From contig JAJQFS010000026.1 in assembly GCA_021200995.1 (NCBI GenBank), positions 1 through 44,802 on the forward strand: DNA of 44,802 bases, in the 5' to 3' direction. Position 1 is the stretch's first letter, and each line of letters begins with the position of its first letter. This DNA is from Lachnospiraceae bacterium. Lineage in GTDB: Bacteria; Bacillota; Clostridia; Lachnospirales; Lachnospiraceae. A program made the translations under genes and the position numbers. The notes below the pieces were generated by a model. That model was not told the origin of the DNA, made no database searches, and worked only from the letters and a program-made list of their open reading frames with translations. Shown here in pieces: positions 9,506-16,452 of this stretch.

Positions 9506-10225
9506 TTACTCCTCCTTCAATCCCCCGAATCTCCTGACTCTGTGATTGTATGAATCAATCGCCTTTTCCAGTTCCGCCTTGTCAAAATCCGGCCACGGAA
9601 CCTCTGTGACATAAAGCTCCGAATAGGCCAGCTGCCAGAGCAGAAAATTGGAAATACGCAGTTCCCCGCAGGTACGGATCATCAGATCCGGATCGGGATA
9701 ATCTCCCGTATCCAGATGCTCCGCGACCGTTTTCTCCGAAATCTCCTCCACAGCAAGTTCTCCTGCTGCCACCTTCGCGGAAATCTTCTGCACGGCCCGG
9801 CGGATTTCATCTCTGCCGCCATAGTTGATCGCAATGGTGAAATGCAGGCCGGTGTTGTCTTTGGAAGCCTCCTCAAGCGCCGCGATGCTGTCCTGGATAT
9901 CCTGGTCCAGACGGGTCTTGTCGCCGATGATTCTGACACACATTTTATTTTTTTGCGCTGTTTTGATGCAGGTCTTCATGTAATTGCGCAACAGCTTCAT
10001 CAGTGCGTCTACTTCATCCTGCGGGCGCGACCAGTTCTCGGTGGAAAACGCGTAAACCGTCAGGTATTGAACGCCCATTTTATAAGCGGTTTCACAGATG
10101 GTCTCCACGTTTTTGGCTCCCTGTACGTGACCGGTGTTGCGGGGAAGGCCCTTCGCTTTCGCCCAGCGGCCGTTTCCGTCCAGGATGATGGCGATGTGCT
10201 GCGGTACAGATTGAATATCCGGCAT
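9506..10225 (-). CDS. uppS: Undecaprenyl diphosphate synthase (cis-prenyltransferase)
   Basis: UppS elongates farnesyl diphosphate to the C55 lipid carrier for peptidoglycan and wall glycans, which the rhamnan locus in this window would also need. The 239-residue protein carries the catalytic ILDGNGRWAKAKG motif, AFSTENWSRP, and the C-terminal DLMIRTCGELRISNFLLWQLAYSE block. ATG at 10225 follows GAGGATTTATT. It is coupled to cdsA downstream. Upstream, a 71-base gap to frr contains a stable hairpin. Confidence 0.97.
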   Translation of the reverse strand: MPDIQSVPQHIAIILDGNGRWAKAKGLPRNTGHVQGAKNVETICETAYKMGVQYLTVYAFSTENWSRPQDEVDALMKLLRNYMKTCIKTAQKNKMCVRIIGDKTRLDQDIQDSIAALEEASKDNTGLHFTIAINYGGRDEIRRAVQKISAKVAAGELAVEEISEKTVAEHLDTGDYPDPDLMIRTCGELRISNFLLWQLAYSELYVTEVPWPDFDKAELEKAIDSYNHRVRRFGGLKEE

Positions 10226-10240
10226 AATAAATCCTCACAA

Positions 10241-10260
10241 TAGTAACTTTTAAAGTACGA
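10241..10260. repeat. Family B repeat, flanks only
   Basis: These 20 bases join TAGTAACT directly to TTTAAAGTACGA. Those are the outer flanks of the copy at 8601-8665, whose central hairpin and ATTCGCCGCTCAT box are missing here. It looks like a deleted or minimal form of the same element. It lies between frr and uppS in the same operon as copy 1. Confidence 0.4.
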
Positions 10261-10285
10261 GAGGACACCGTAGTCAGGTGTCCTC
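10261..10285 (-). other. Intercistronic hairpin between frr and uppS
   Basis: A perfect 9-bp stem, GAGGACACC/GGTGTCCTC, with a 7-base loop is flanked on each side by AGTACG. No U-run follows on the minus strand. A processing or mRNA-stabilising role is more plausible than termination. It begins 11 bases after the frr stop. Confidence 0.6.
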
Positions 10286-10296
10286 TTAAGTACGCT

Positions 10297-10851
10297 CTAT
10301 ACGGTCATGATCTCCTTAACCTTCTCCTCGGTCAGTTTGTCAATTTCCTTCGTATATTTGTCTGTCATCTTCTGCAGCTTCTCTTCCAGATTCTTCTGCT
10401 CATCCTCGGAAATTTCACTGGCCTTCAGTGCTTTTTTGATGGCGTCATTGCCGTCGCGGCGGGTATTTCTGACCGCTACCTTCTGATCCTCGCCCTTTTT
10501 GCGGATGGATTTGGAAAGCTCTTTACGACGTTCCTCCGTCACCTCCGGGAAAATCAGGCGGATCACGGAGCCGTCATCCATTGGATTGATGCCCAGATCA
10601 GAGGTCATGATGGCTTTTTTGATCGCCTTGATCAGGGATTTGTCCCAGGGCGCGATCTGCAGAATGCGCGGTTCAGGAACAGTCACATTGCCCACCTGCT
10701 GAATGGGGGTGGGAACTCCGTAATAATCCACCCGGATTTTGTTCAGCACATTCGGGTTGGCCCTGCCGGCTCTGATCGCTGAAAAATCACCCACCAGGTA
10801 ATCCACCGATTTCTGCATCTTGTCTTCATAGGATTTTAATGTTGTGTCCAT
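10297..10851 (-). CDS. frr: Ribosome recycling factor
   Basis: RRF splits post-termination ribosomes together with EF-G. The 184-residue length is standard. The sequence opens with YEDKMQKSVDYL and continues with AIRAGRANPNVL, VPEPRILQIAPWD and INPMDDGSVIRLIFPEVTEERRKEL. It ends in the coiled-coil tail. ATG at 10851 follows CAGGAGG. It lies 130 bases downstream of pyrH, the usual pyrH-frr pairing. Confidence 0.98.
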   Translation of the reverse strand: MDTTLKSYEDKMQKSVDYLVGDFSAIRAGRANPNVLNKIRVDYYGVPTPIQQVGNVTVPEPRILQIAPWDKSLIKAIKKAIMTSDLGINPMDDGSVIRLIFPEVTEERRKELSKSIRKKGEDQKVAVRNTRRDGNDAIKKALKASEISEDEQKNLEEKLQKMTDKYTKEIDKLTEEKVKEIMTV

Positions 10852-10981
10852 GTTTTCCTCCTGATCTGCGGCTTATGTGATCATAAGTCCGGATATTATG
10901 ATGTCAGGCTGCATTCGCGCCATGTTTTCCGGCAGGGGCTGTACCCCGCCGTTTATTTTCACCTATTTCTGTTTCCTTTTA

Positions 10982-11677
10982 TCAAGCGGTGACTTTGGTT
11001 CCATGAAAATCGCCCTTTACCGTATTGACAATGGAATTTTCCTCATTTAAGCCAAATACCCACATGGGCATGTGATTGTCCCTGGCCAGGATAGAGGCTG
11101 TCATGTCCACCACCTGCAGGTTCTTCGCGATGACTTCGTCGATGGAAACTTCGTCATATTTCCTGGCGTTTGGATCCTTCGCCGGGTCCGCGTCATAGAC
11201 GCCGTCAATGGATTTGGCCAGTAAAATCACATCCGCTTCCACTTCCACGGCTCTTAACACCACGCCGGTATCCGTGGAAAAATACGGGTGACCAGTGCCG
11301 CCCGCGAAAAAGACGACCATGCCTTTGCTGAAATATTTATTCGCACGATCCTTGGAGAAGAGCTTGGTAAAGGAACCGCACTCAAACGGGGTGAGAACCG
11401 CGGTTTTCATACCGACAGACCGAAAAATCTCAGAAACATAAATGCAGTTCATCACAGTGGCCAGCATCCCGATCTGGTCCGCCTTGGTCCGGTCGATATT
11501 CTCCGAGGTGCGGCCTCTCCAGAAATTACCGCCGCCGGTGACAACGCCTACTTCAAAGCCATCATCCACCAGCTCCTTCACCTGCAGTGCAACTTTTCTC
11601 ACAGTTTCCTCGTCAAACCCCGTCCGCTTCTCGCCGGCCAGGGCTTCACCGCTCAATTTCAGCATAATGCGCTTCAT
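10982..11677 (-). CDS. pyrH: UMP kinase
   Basis: PyrH phosphorylates UMP to UDP. It belongs to the amino-acid-kinase fold, unlike eukaryotic UMP kinases. The 231-residue protein has KLSGEALAG at the N-terminus, VTGGGNFWRGR, the TDTGVVLRAVE region and KSIDGVYDADP. ATG at 11677 is preceded by AGGGAG. It is the first gene of the cluster. The usual upstream partners rpsB and tsf are absent here. A 321-base structured repeat begins only 19 bases upstream, so the mRNA probably carries that element as its 5' UTR. Confidence 0.97.
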   Translation of the reverse strand: MKRIMLKLSGEALAGEKRTGFDEETVRKVALQVKELVDDGFEVGVVTGGGNFWRGRTSENIDRTKADQIGMLATVMNCIYVSEIFRSVGMKTAVLTPFECGSFTKLFSKDRANKYFSKGMVVFFAGGTGHPYFSTDTGVVLRAVEVEADVILLAKSIDGVYDADPAKDPNARKYDEVSIDEVIAKNLQVVDMTASILARDNHMPMWVFGLNEENSIVNTVKGDFHGTKVTA

Positions 11678-11696
11678 GAATAGTCTCCCTTCATTA

Positions 11697-12017
11697 TATT
11701 CGAAGACGTTTCCTCCACATGCGCAAAAGCGTCTGCTATGCAGCCGGTCTACGTTTCACTTCGGTCGGTGCAGAACAGACGTCCCCCGGACGTCTTGCAC
11801 CGCAGCAAAAAACGCTGCTCACCTTTTTGCGCGATACAATGAGACGCGTGAGGGTGCTTACACACTCATGAGGCGAATGTCGCGTTCAGCGAGACGTCAG
11901 TCGAGTGTGCTTATGTGGAGGAAGCGACTGATTCTCAGTCTGCTTGAACGAAGTAAACAGTGGCTTTCAAGTAGAACTTGGCGCCCCTGTTTACTTCGCT
12001 CAAGACGTCTTCGAATA
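11697..12017 (-). repeat. Large structured repeat, family A copy 1 (MITE-like or structured RNA)
   Basis: The ends are a perfect 13-base inverted repeat (TATTCGAAGACGT at 11697-11709 and its complement at 12005-12017). Read on the minus strand, four parts follow in order. An 18-base stem comes first (CTTGAGCGAAGTAAACAG at 12004-11987, pairing with 11960-11943 with one G-U pair). A core hairpin GACTGAGAATCAGTC (11940-11926) follows. The strand CTTCCTCCACAT (11923-11912) then closes with ATGTGGAGGAA (11720-11710). Inside that are nested stems, including GACGTC repeats and GCAGC/GCTGC. The same plan occurs at 41809-42000. No convincing protein is encoded. Confidence 0.8.
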
Positions 12018-12025
12018 GTAGCAAT

Positions 12026-12054
12026 TGAATACAGTCTACCATAATTTTTGACAA
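12026..12054 (-). promoter_or_regulatory. Putative promoter of the pyrH-polC operon
   Basis: Minus-strand -35 TTGTCA (12049-12054) and -10 TATTCA (12026-12031) are spaced by 17 bases in the gap after folBK. The predicted start, near 12019, falls at the outer edge of the structured repeat at 11697-12017. Transcripts would therefore begin with the whole element. Confidence 0.55.
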
Positions 12055-12076
12055 TTGAAAAGAGGATTGTTGAAAT

Positions 12077-12898
12077 TTATTGTTTTATTAGAAGTCGTTG
12101 AAGCAACTCCTCCATCGTGTGTCCGTTCCCAGGATGGCGCTGGTATGGCGCGATCTGCGCCATAGGACGAAGGACGAAGTCACGATTACACATGTCTCTG
12201 TGCGGAATTGTCAGGTTTTCCGTATCCATGATGACATTTTCAAATAAAAGAATATCCATGTCCAGTGTGCGGGGACCCCAGTGGATTTTCCGCTCACGCC
12301 CGTAATCCGCCTCAATCCCATGGAGTTTTCGCAATAATTCCTCCGGCGTGTAAAGCGTCTCAATCTCTGCCGCGCCGTTTAAAAAGTCATCCTGCTCTAC
12401 ACCGCCGTAAGGTTTTGTCACAATCCAGTCGGAGACTTTGCGCACACGGATCATCGGATCCGCAGTAAGTGCCTGTACACCGCCCCGCAAAATCTGTTCA
12501 GAATCTCCCATATTGGAACCAAGGCCAAGAAAGACCTGCCGCCAGCCCCGGTGAATGGTGACAGAAACATCGCCAAACGGTACCGGAATGGGCGCATGCG
12601 GCTTACTGACCTTTAAATCCACGCTGTGAATCAACGGGTATTTCAGCAAAATCTCCCTGGCGCAGTGCTCGGCGGCCGCCTCGATCAGGTCAAGGCTTTG
12701 CGATTCCATGGCGGATTTTAAGGTCAGAGCTGCCTCCCCGTAATGTGTGGAAAGCGTCAGATCATCCGCGGTCCCTGCCGGACGCAGATCCGTATGCAGA
12801 ATAGCCGTCACATAAAAAGGCTGGCCTTTTTCTTTTTCCTCCGGGAAAACACCGTGATAGGCGTAGACCTCCAGGTCTTTGATTTCAATCTGATCCAT
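12077..12898 (-). CDS. folK: Bifunctional dihydroneopterin aldolase / HPPK (FolB-FolK fusion)
   Basis: This 273-residue fusion does two consecutive folate steps: cleavage of dihydroneopterin, then pyrophosphorylation of hydroxymethyl-dihydropterin. Residues 1 to about 117 are FolB-like (IEIKDLEVYAYHGVFPEEKEKGQ, then SVTIHR). The rest is HPPK (FLGLGSNMGDSEQIL, HGIEADYGRERKIHWGPRTLDMDILLF, IPHRDM). The start overlaps the folP end by 14 bases, so the two are translationally coupled. It is the last folate gene before the pyrH operon. A separate promoter and repeat follow. Confidence 0.95.
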   Translation of the reverse strand: MDQIEIKDLEVYAYHGVFPEEKEKGQPFYVTAILHTDLRPAGTADDLTLSTHYGEAALTLKSAMESQSLDLIEAAAEHCAREILLKYPLIHSVDLKVSKPHAPIPVPFGDVSVTIHRGWRQVFLGLGSNMGDSEQILRGGVQALTADPMIRVRKVSDWIVTKPYGGVEQDDFLNGAAEIETLYTPEELLRKLHGIEADYGRERKIHWGPRTLDMDILLFENVIMDTENLTIPHRDMCNRDFVLRPMAQIAPYQRHPGNGHTMEELLQRLLIKQ

Positions 12899-13730
12899 AT
12901 TTTAAAACTGCCTCCGTCATGCGGATCGCCCGCGCGTTTTTCTCCGCGTCATGTACTCTCACAAACTGCCAGCCGGCCTCGACTGCCATGACGGTCGTGA
13001 CGATTGTTCCCTCTTCCCTTTCGCCTGCGGGAAGATCCAGAGTCAGTCCGATCACCGACTTCCTGCTGGCACCTAAAAGCCAGGGATAGTCAAGCCCGCC
13101 TCGTTCAGAATCACATAAATCCCTTAAGTGCGCGAGCACTTCCAGATTTTGTTCGTAAGTCTTGCCGAAGCCGACGCCGGGATCCAGAATGATTTTGTCC
13201 TCCGCAATTCCCGCTTTTCGCGCAATTTCCAATGTGATCTGCAAATCCGCTATGATATCTGGAATCAGATTCTCATAATTCGTATGATGCCGGTTGTGCA
13301 TTAGGCAGCAGGGGATGTCATATTCCGCGATCAGGCGCGCCATCTGCCCCTCGTCATAGCGCAGCCCCCAGATATCGTTGATCAGATCCGCCCCGGCCTC
13401 AAGCCCCGCGCGGGCCACAGTATGTTTATAAGTATCCAATGAGACAGGCAGGTCAAAGCGCTTTTTCGCCGCCTCAATCACCGGCGCAACCCGCTCGATT
13501 TCTTCTTCGTCAGAGATCTCAGCATGGCCTGGTCTGGTGGACTCGCCGCCGATATCCAGAATATCGCAGCCGGTATTCTGAAGTTTTTCCGCCTGCTTTA
13601 AGGCGGCGTCCAGCGTATTGTAGGAACCGCCATCGGAGAAGGAGTCCGGCGTCACATTTAAGATTCCCATGATATATGTATGCGTTCCAAACAGAAATTC
13701 TCTGCCGCCTATTATCATCTGATCTGTCAT
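12885..13730 (-). CDS. folP: Dihydropteroate synthase
   Basis: FolP joins p-aminobenzoate to the pterin diphosphate and is the sulfonamide target. The 281-residue TIM-barrel protein has IMGILNVTPDSFSDGG at the N-terminus, DIGGESTRPGH and DPGVGFGKTYEQN. The ending SVIGLTLDL...AVEAGWQFVRVHD is also present. It is located between the HD hydrolase (50 bases upstream) and the FolB-FolK fusion, which it overlaps. Confidence 0.97.
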   Translation of the reverse strand: MTDQMIIGGREFLFGTHTYIMGILNVTPDSFSDGGSYNTLDAALKQAEKLQNTGCDILDIGGESTRPGHAEISDEEEIERVAPVIEAAKKRFDLPVSLDTYKHTVARAGLEAGADLINDIWGLRYDEGQMARLIAEYDIPCCLMHNRHHTNYENLIPDIIADLQITLEIARKAGIAEDKIILDPGVGFGKTYEQNLEVLAHLRDLCDSERGGLDYPWLLGASRKSVIGLTLDLPAGEREEGTIVTTVMAVEAGWQFVRVHDAEKNARAIRMTEAVLKYGSD

Positions 13731-13780
13731 TCCGTTTTCCTGCCCTCCCAGATTCCTTCAGCCACTCAGCTATCTCAAGC

Positions 13781-14263
13781 CTACCACTCGATTCGCGCGT
13801 TCTTCCGCTCCTCGCTCCAGTCACACTTCTCACTTGCCATACAACCCCAGCAGGCTCTCGACATCTGATCCGCCCTGGCGAGCAGTCCGTTTAAGGTTCG
13901 CTCTCCAACGAGGCTTTTATCGCTGTGCGTGGCTATGGCGCTGACGATCATGGCACTCTCCTCTTCACTGTAACCGCAGTCACGCAAAATCTCAGGCGCC
14001 AGCTCCGCGCTCACCTCGGCGTGCGGCCTGTGCTCCCGGTACTGCACATGCCTCCCGATATCGTGCAGAAGAGCCGTTCCATAGAGGATGTCTTTCGTAA
14101 AGCCATAGCCATCCTCTTCATTTAATATATATGCGATTCTGGCCACATCCATGAAATGAGAGAGATTATGCCTGCAAAACTCCCGCTTCCACTCACAGCG
14201 GCCATTCTCAAAGACATATTCCTGAAATTTCGGATGATGAAAAATCTGATTGATGCGATCCAT
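13781..14263 (-). CDS. HD-domain phosphohydrolase in the folate operon
   Basis: This is a 160-residue protein with a complete HD metal-site set: H36 (SHFMDVARI), H67-D68 (ALLHDIGRH), H78/H81 (EHRPHAEV), H113 (IATHSDKS) and D132 (LARADQMSR). A Cys group (ACWGCMASEKCDW) near the end may bind metal. The start ATG lies just past the folE stop, so the two are coupled. It sits between folE and folP. The folate operon shows no NUDIX or other gene for removing phosphates from dihydroneopterin triphosphate. This protein is a reasonable candidate for that step, but the role is inferred from position only. Confidence 0.85.
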   Translation of the reverse strand: MDRINQIFHHPKFQEYVFENGRCEWKREFCRHNLSHFMDVARIAYILNEEDGYGFTKDILYGTALLHDIGRHVQYREHRPHAEVSAELAPEILRDCGYSEEESAMIVSAIATHSDKSLVGERTLNGLLARADQMSRACWGCMASEKCDWSEERKNARIEW

Positions 14264-14265
14264 TC

Positions 14266-14823
14266 CTACCCCCTGGAAAGCTGAAAATACACTGCCTGCT
14301 TCAGGCTCTCATCCGTCTCGAATACGCCGCGGAAAGCGGTCGTCACAGTCTGGGTGCCCGGCTTTTGCACGCCGCGCATGGTCATACACATATGCTCCGC
14401 CTCCAGGCAAACCATCACGCCCTTCGGCTGTAAATGCTCCATCACAGCGTCCGCGATCTGCGCCGTCATCTGTTCCTGCAGCTGCGGCCTGCGGGCGTAA
14501 ACCTCCACTGTACGGGCTAATTTTGACAAACCCACGACTTTGCCGTCAGGCACATACGCGATGTGCGCCTTCCCGTAAAATGGTAATAAATGATGCTCGC
14601 ACAGGGAATAAAAGGTAATATTTTTCTCCAGGACGAGCTCTCCGCTTTTGGTCTCAAAGGTCTTATGTAAATGCTCCGCCGCGTCCTGGGTGAGGCCGCC
14701 GCAGAGCTCCTCATACATTCTGGCTACGCGGGTGGGCGTTTCTTTTAAGCCTTCGCGGGTCGGATCCTCACCGATTCCTTCTAATAATAAGGTCACTGCC
14801 TGCTGTATTTTTTCCTGATCCAT
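14266..14823 (-). CDS. folE: GTP cyclohydrolase I
   Basis: FolE opens GTP to give 7,8-dihydroneopterin triphosphate, the first folate-specific step. The 185-residue length is normal for FolE1. Zinc-site residues are in [16 protein letters not shown] and in the later [32 protein letters not shown] and QPKGVMV are also present. ATG at 14823 lies 27 bases after folC. The end nearly touches the HD hydrolase start. Confidence 0.97.
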   Translation of the reverse strand: MDQEKIQQAVTLLLEGIGEDPTREGLKETPTRVARMYEELCGGLTQDAAEHLHKTFETKSGELVLEKNITFYSLCEHHLLPFYGKAHIAYVPDGKVVGLSKLARTVEVYARRPQLQEQMTAQIADAVMEHLQPKGVMVCLEAEHMCMTMRGVQKPGTQTVTTAFRGVFETDESLKQAVYFQLSRG

Positions 14824-14850
14824 AAAAAACTCCCCTCGATTCCTTTTCCA

Positions 14851-16263
14851 TCACCGGCGTTTTCGAAATTCCTCATATACCCGCCTCATCCTGCCCAGCC
14901 AGGACAGCGAGCCGAAACAGAGAATCACATCCTCCTTTGCAGCCAGCAGATGCGATAACTCCACCGCTTCCTCCAGGCTCGCGGTGTTCGTCACCCTGGA
15001 GTGAACCTCCCGCGCGGACTGTGCTAACTCCAACGCTGGTAACGCTCTGGGATTGTCCGGCGGTGTAACAGTCAGAATATGATCGGTATAACCGGCCGTG
15101 ATTTGCAGCATCTTCTCGTATTCCTTGTCCTTCAGCACTCCCATTATATAGATGATTCGCTTATTTGTAAAATAGATTTCGATATTCCGGGCCAGTTTTC
15201 GTGCCGCGTCCTCATTGTGCGCGCCGTCCAGGACAAATAAAGGATTTCGGCCGATGACTTCCATCCTGCCGGGCCAGCGGGTTTCCTCAAGCCCTTTACA
15301 GACGGCTTCATCTGAAACATCCGCTTTCCCTTGTTCCCGAAGCTGACGGATACATTCCACCGCCAGGACTGCGTTGGCGACCTGATGTCTGCCAGGGAGA
15401 TGAATTTTCAGTTTCGGGAATTCCCTGTATCTGAACATAGTTGTGGTCAGATTACAGCTGATCATTTTCGCCTGCGTATCGTCCGCGATTACCAGTCCGT
15501 TCCCTGCTTTCTCCCCGCTTCGCATCGTCCGCTGTCGGCATGCCTTTTCCACGGCTACATTTGTGTCCGGAACATTACCTGTCTTTTCAACTGTCGGTCC
15601 GCTAACTCCCTGTATAACCTTCTGCAGTTCCGCCAGCGCCTCTGGCTCCTGCCTCGCCGTCACATACACCGCGCCCGGTTTCGCAATCCCTGCTTTCACC
15701 GCTGCGATCTGCCCCAGCGTATTTCCCAGAATCGCCATATGATCCATGCTGATGGAGGCCCAGACGCAGGCTATCGGATGCCGCACGATGTTCGTCGCGT
15801 CCTCAGCGCCGCCCAATCCTACTTCTACAACCGCATAGTCGCAGTTTTTTTCCTGAAAATACAAAAACGCAAGCGCCGTCTCCATCTCAAACACCGTCGG
15901 ATGTGGAAAACCCTGCGCAGCAAGTTCTTCACAAATTACTTTCAGACGTTCCACATATTCACAAAGGCTTTTCTGCGAAATCATGCGGCGGTTGACGCGA
16001 AACCGCTCCCGATACTCATTGACCGCCGGGGATGTGTATGTTCCCACCTTATACCCCGCCGCCTGCAGGATGGAGGAAATATACGCAACCGTGGAACCCT
16101 TCCCATTCGTGCCCGCAACATGAATCACGCGCAAATGCTCCTGCGGCTGCCCCAGCGCCGCGCACAAGCGCTCCATATTCTCAAGCCCCAGCACGGAGCC
16201 GTACCGCGACAGGGAGGCTATATATTCCATGGTCTGTCTGTAGTTCAAAGCAGTATACCTCAA
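14851..16263 (-). CDS. folC: Folylpolyglutamate synthase / dihydrofolate synthase
   Basis: FolC adds glutamate to dihydropteroate and to reduced folates. The 470-residue Mur-ligase-fold protein has the P-loop VIHVAGTNGKGSTVAYI, EVGLGGAEDATNI, SMDHMAILGNTLGQIAAVKAGI and the C-terminal VLDGAHNEDAARKLA. The start is uncertain. TTG at 16263 gives an N-terminus (LNYRQTMEYIASLSRYGS) that fits the family. The first in-frame ATG, at residue 12, truncates it slightly. Neither has a good ribosome binding site. A 72-nt structured leader ends 16 bases upstream. First gene of the folate operon. Confidence 0.94.
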   Translation of the reverse strand: MRYTALNYRQTMEYIASLSRYGSVLGLENMERLCAALGQPQEHLRVIHVAGTNGKGSTVAYISSILQAAGYKVGTYTSPAVNEYRERFRVNRRMISQKSLCEYVERLKVICEELAAQGFPHPTVFEMETALAFLYFQEKNCDYAVVEVGLGGAEDATNIVRHPIACVWASISMDHMAILGNTLGQIAAVKAGIAKPGAVYVTARQEPEALAELQKVIQGVSGPTVEKTGNVPDTNVAVEKACRQRTMRSGEKAGNGLVIADDTQAKMISCNLTTTMFRYREFPKLKIHLPGRHQVANAVLAVECIRQLREQGKADVSDEAVCKGLEETRWPGRMEVIGRNPLFVLDGAHNEDAARKLARNIEIYFTNKRIIYIMGVLKDKEYEKMLQITAGYTDHILTVTPPDNPRALPALELAQSAREVHSRVTNTASLEEAVELSHLLAAKEDVILCFGSLSWLGRMRRVYEEFRKRR

Positions 16264-16279
16264 TCCATAAAATGATCAG

Positions 16280-16351
16280 GGCGATAAGTGGTTATGATCC
16301 CATGGATTGCTTTACAAAATACACAACCTGCGTATCATGTGTTTTATCGCC
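16280..16351 (-). promoter_or_regulatory. Compact structured leader upstream of folC
   Basis: The predicted transcript from the promoter at 16358-16385 begins at or next to 16351. Its first 72 bases are closed by a perfect 8-bp helix, GGCGAUAA (16351-16344) with UUAUCGCC (16287-16280). Inside, ACACA can pair with UGUGU, and AUGAU with AUCAU. These two pairings interlock, so they form a pseudoknot or exclude each other. GGUUG can also pair with CAAUCC with one bulge. This resembles a small riboswitch, but I could not fit it to a known folate-sensing class. Confidence 0.45.
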
Positions 16352-16357
16352 TTAATC

Positions 16358-16385
16358 ACAATAACACAAAATGCCAATTTTGCAA
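16358..16385 (-). promoter_or_regulatory. Putative promoter of the folate operon
   Basis: Minus-strand -35 TTGCAA (16380-16385) and -10 TATTGT (16358-16363) have a 16-base spacer. The expected start near 16351 coincides with the first base of the structured leader. The gap 16386-16452 to the upstream RgpF gene shows no strong terminator. Confidence 0.45.
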
Positions 16386-16452
16386 GCATAAAAGACCGTG
16401 ACCATGCTCCGAAGAATATCTCTGAAACATATGTAGCTGCAGCCTCCCTGTG

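Noticed and set aside
11442-12044. Rightward 200-residue open frame across the structured repeat
   Set aside because: It runs through the pyrH antisense strand and repeated hairpins. Its composition (Arg/Ser-rich) is not protein-like.
15331-16275. Rightward 314-residue open frame
   Set aside because: It lies wholly antisense to folC, has no family features and no ribosome site.
16280-16351. Known THF riboswitch
   Set aside because: A short AUGAU-CGC likeness exists, but the size and other conserved blocks do not fit.
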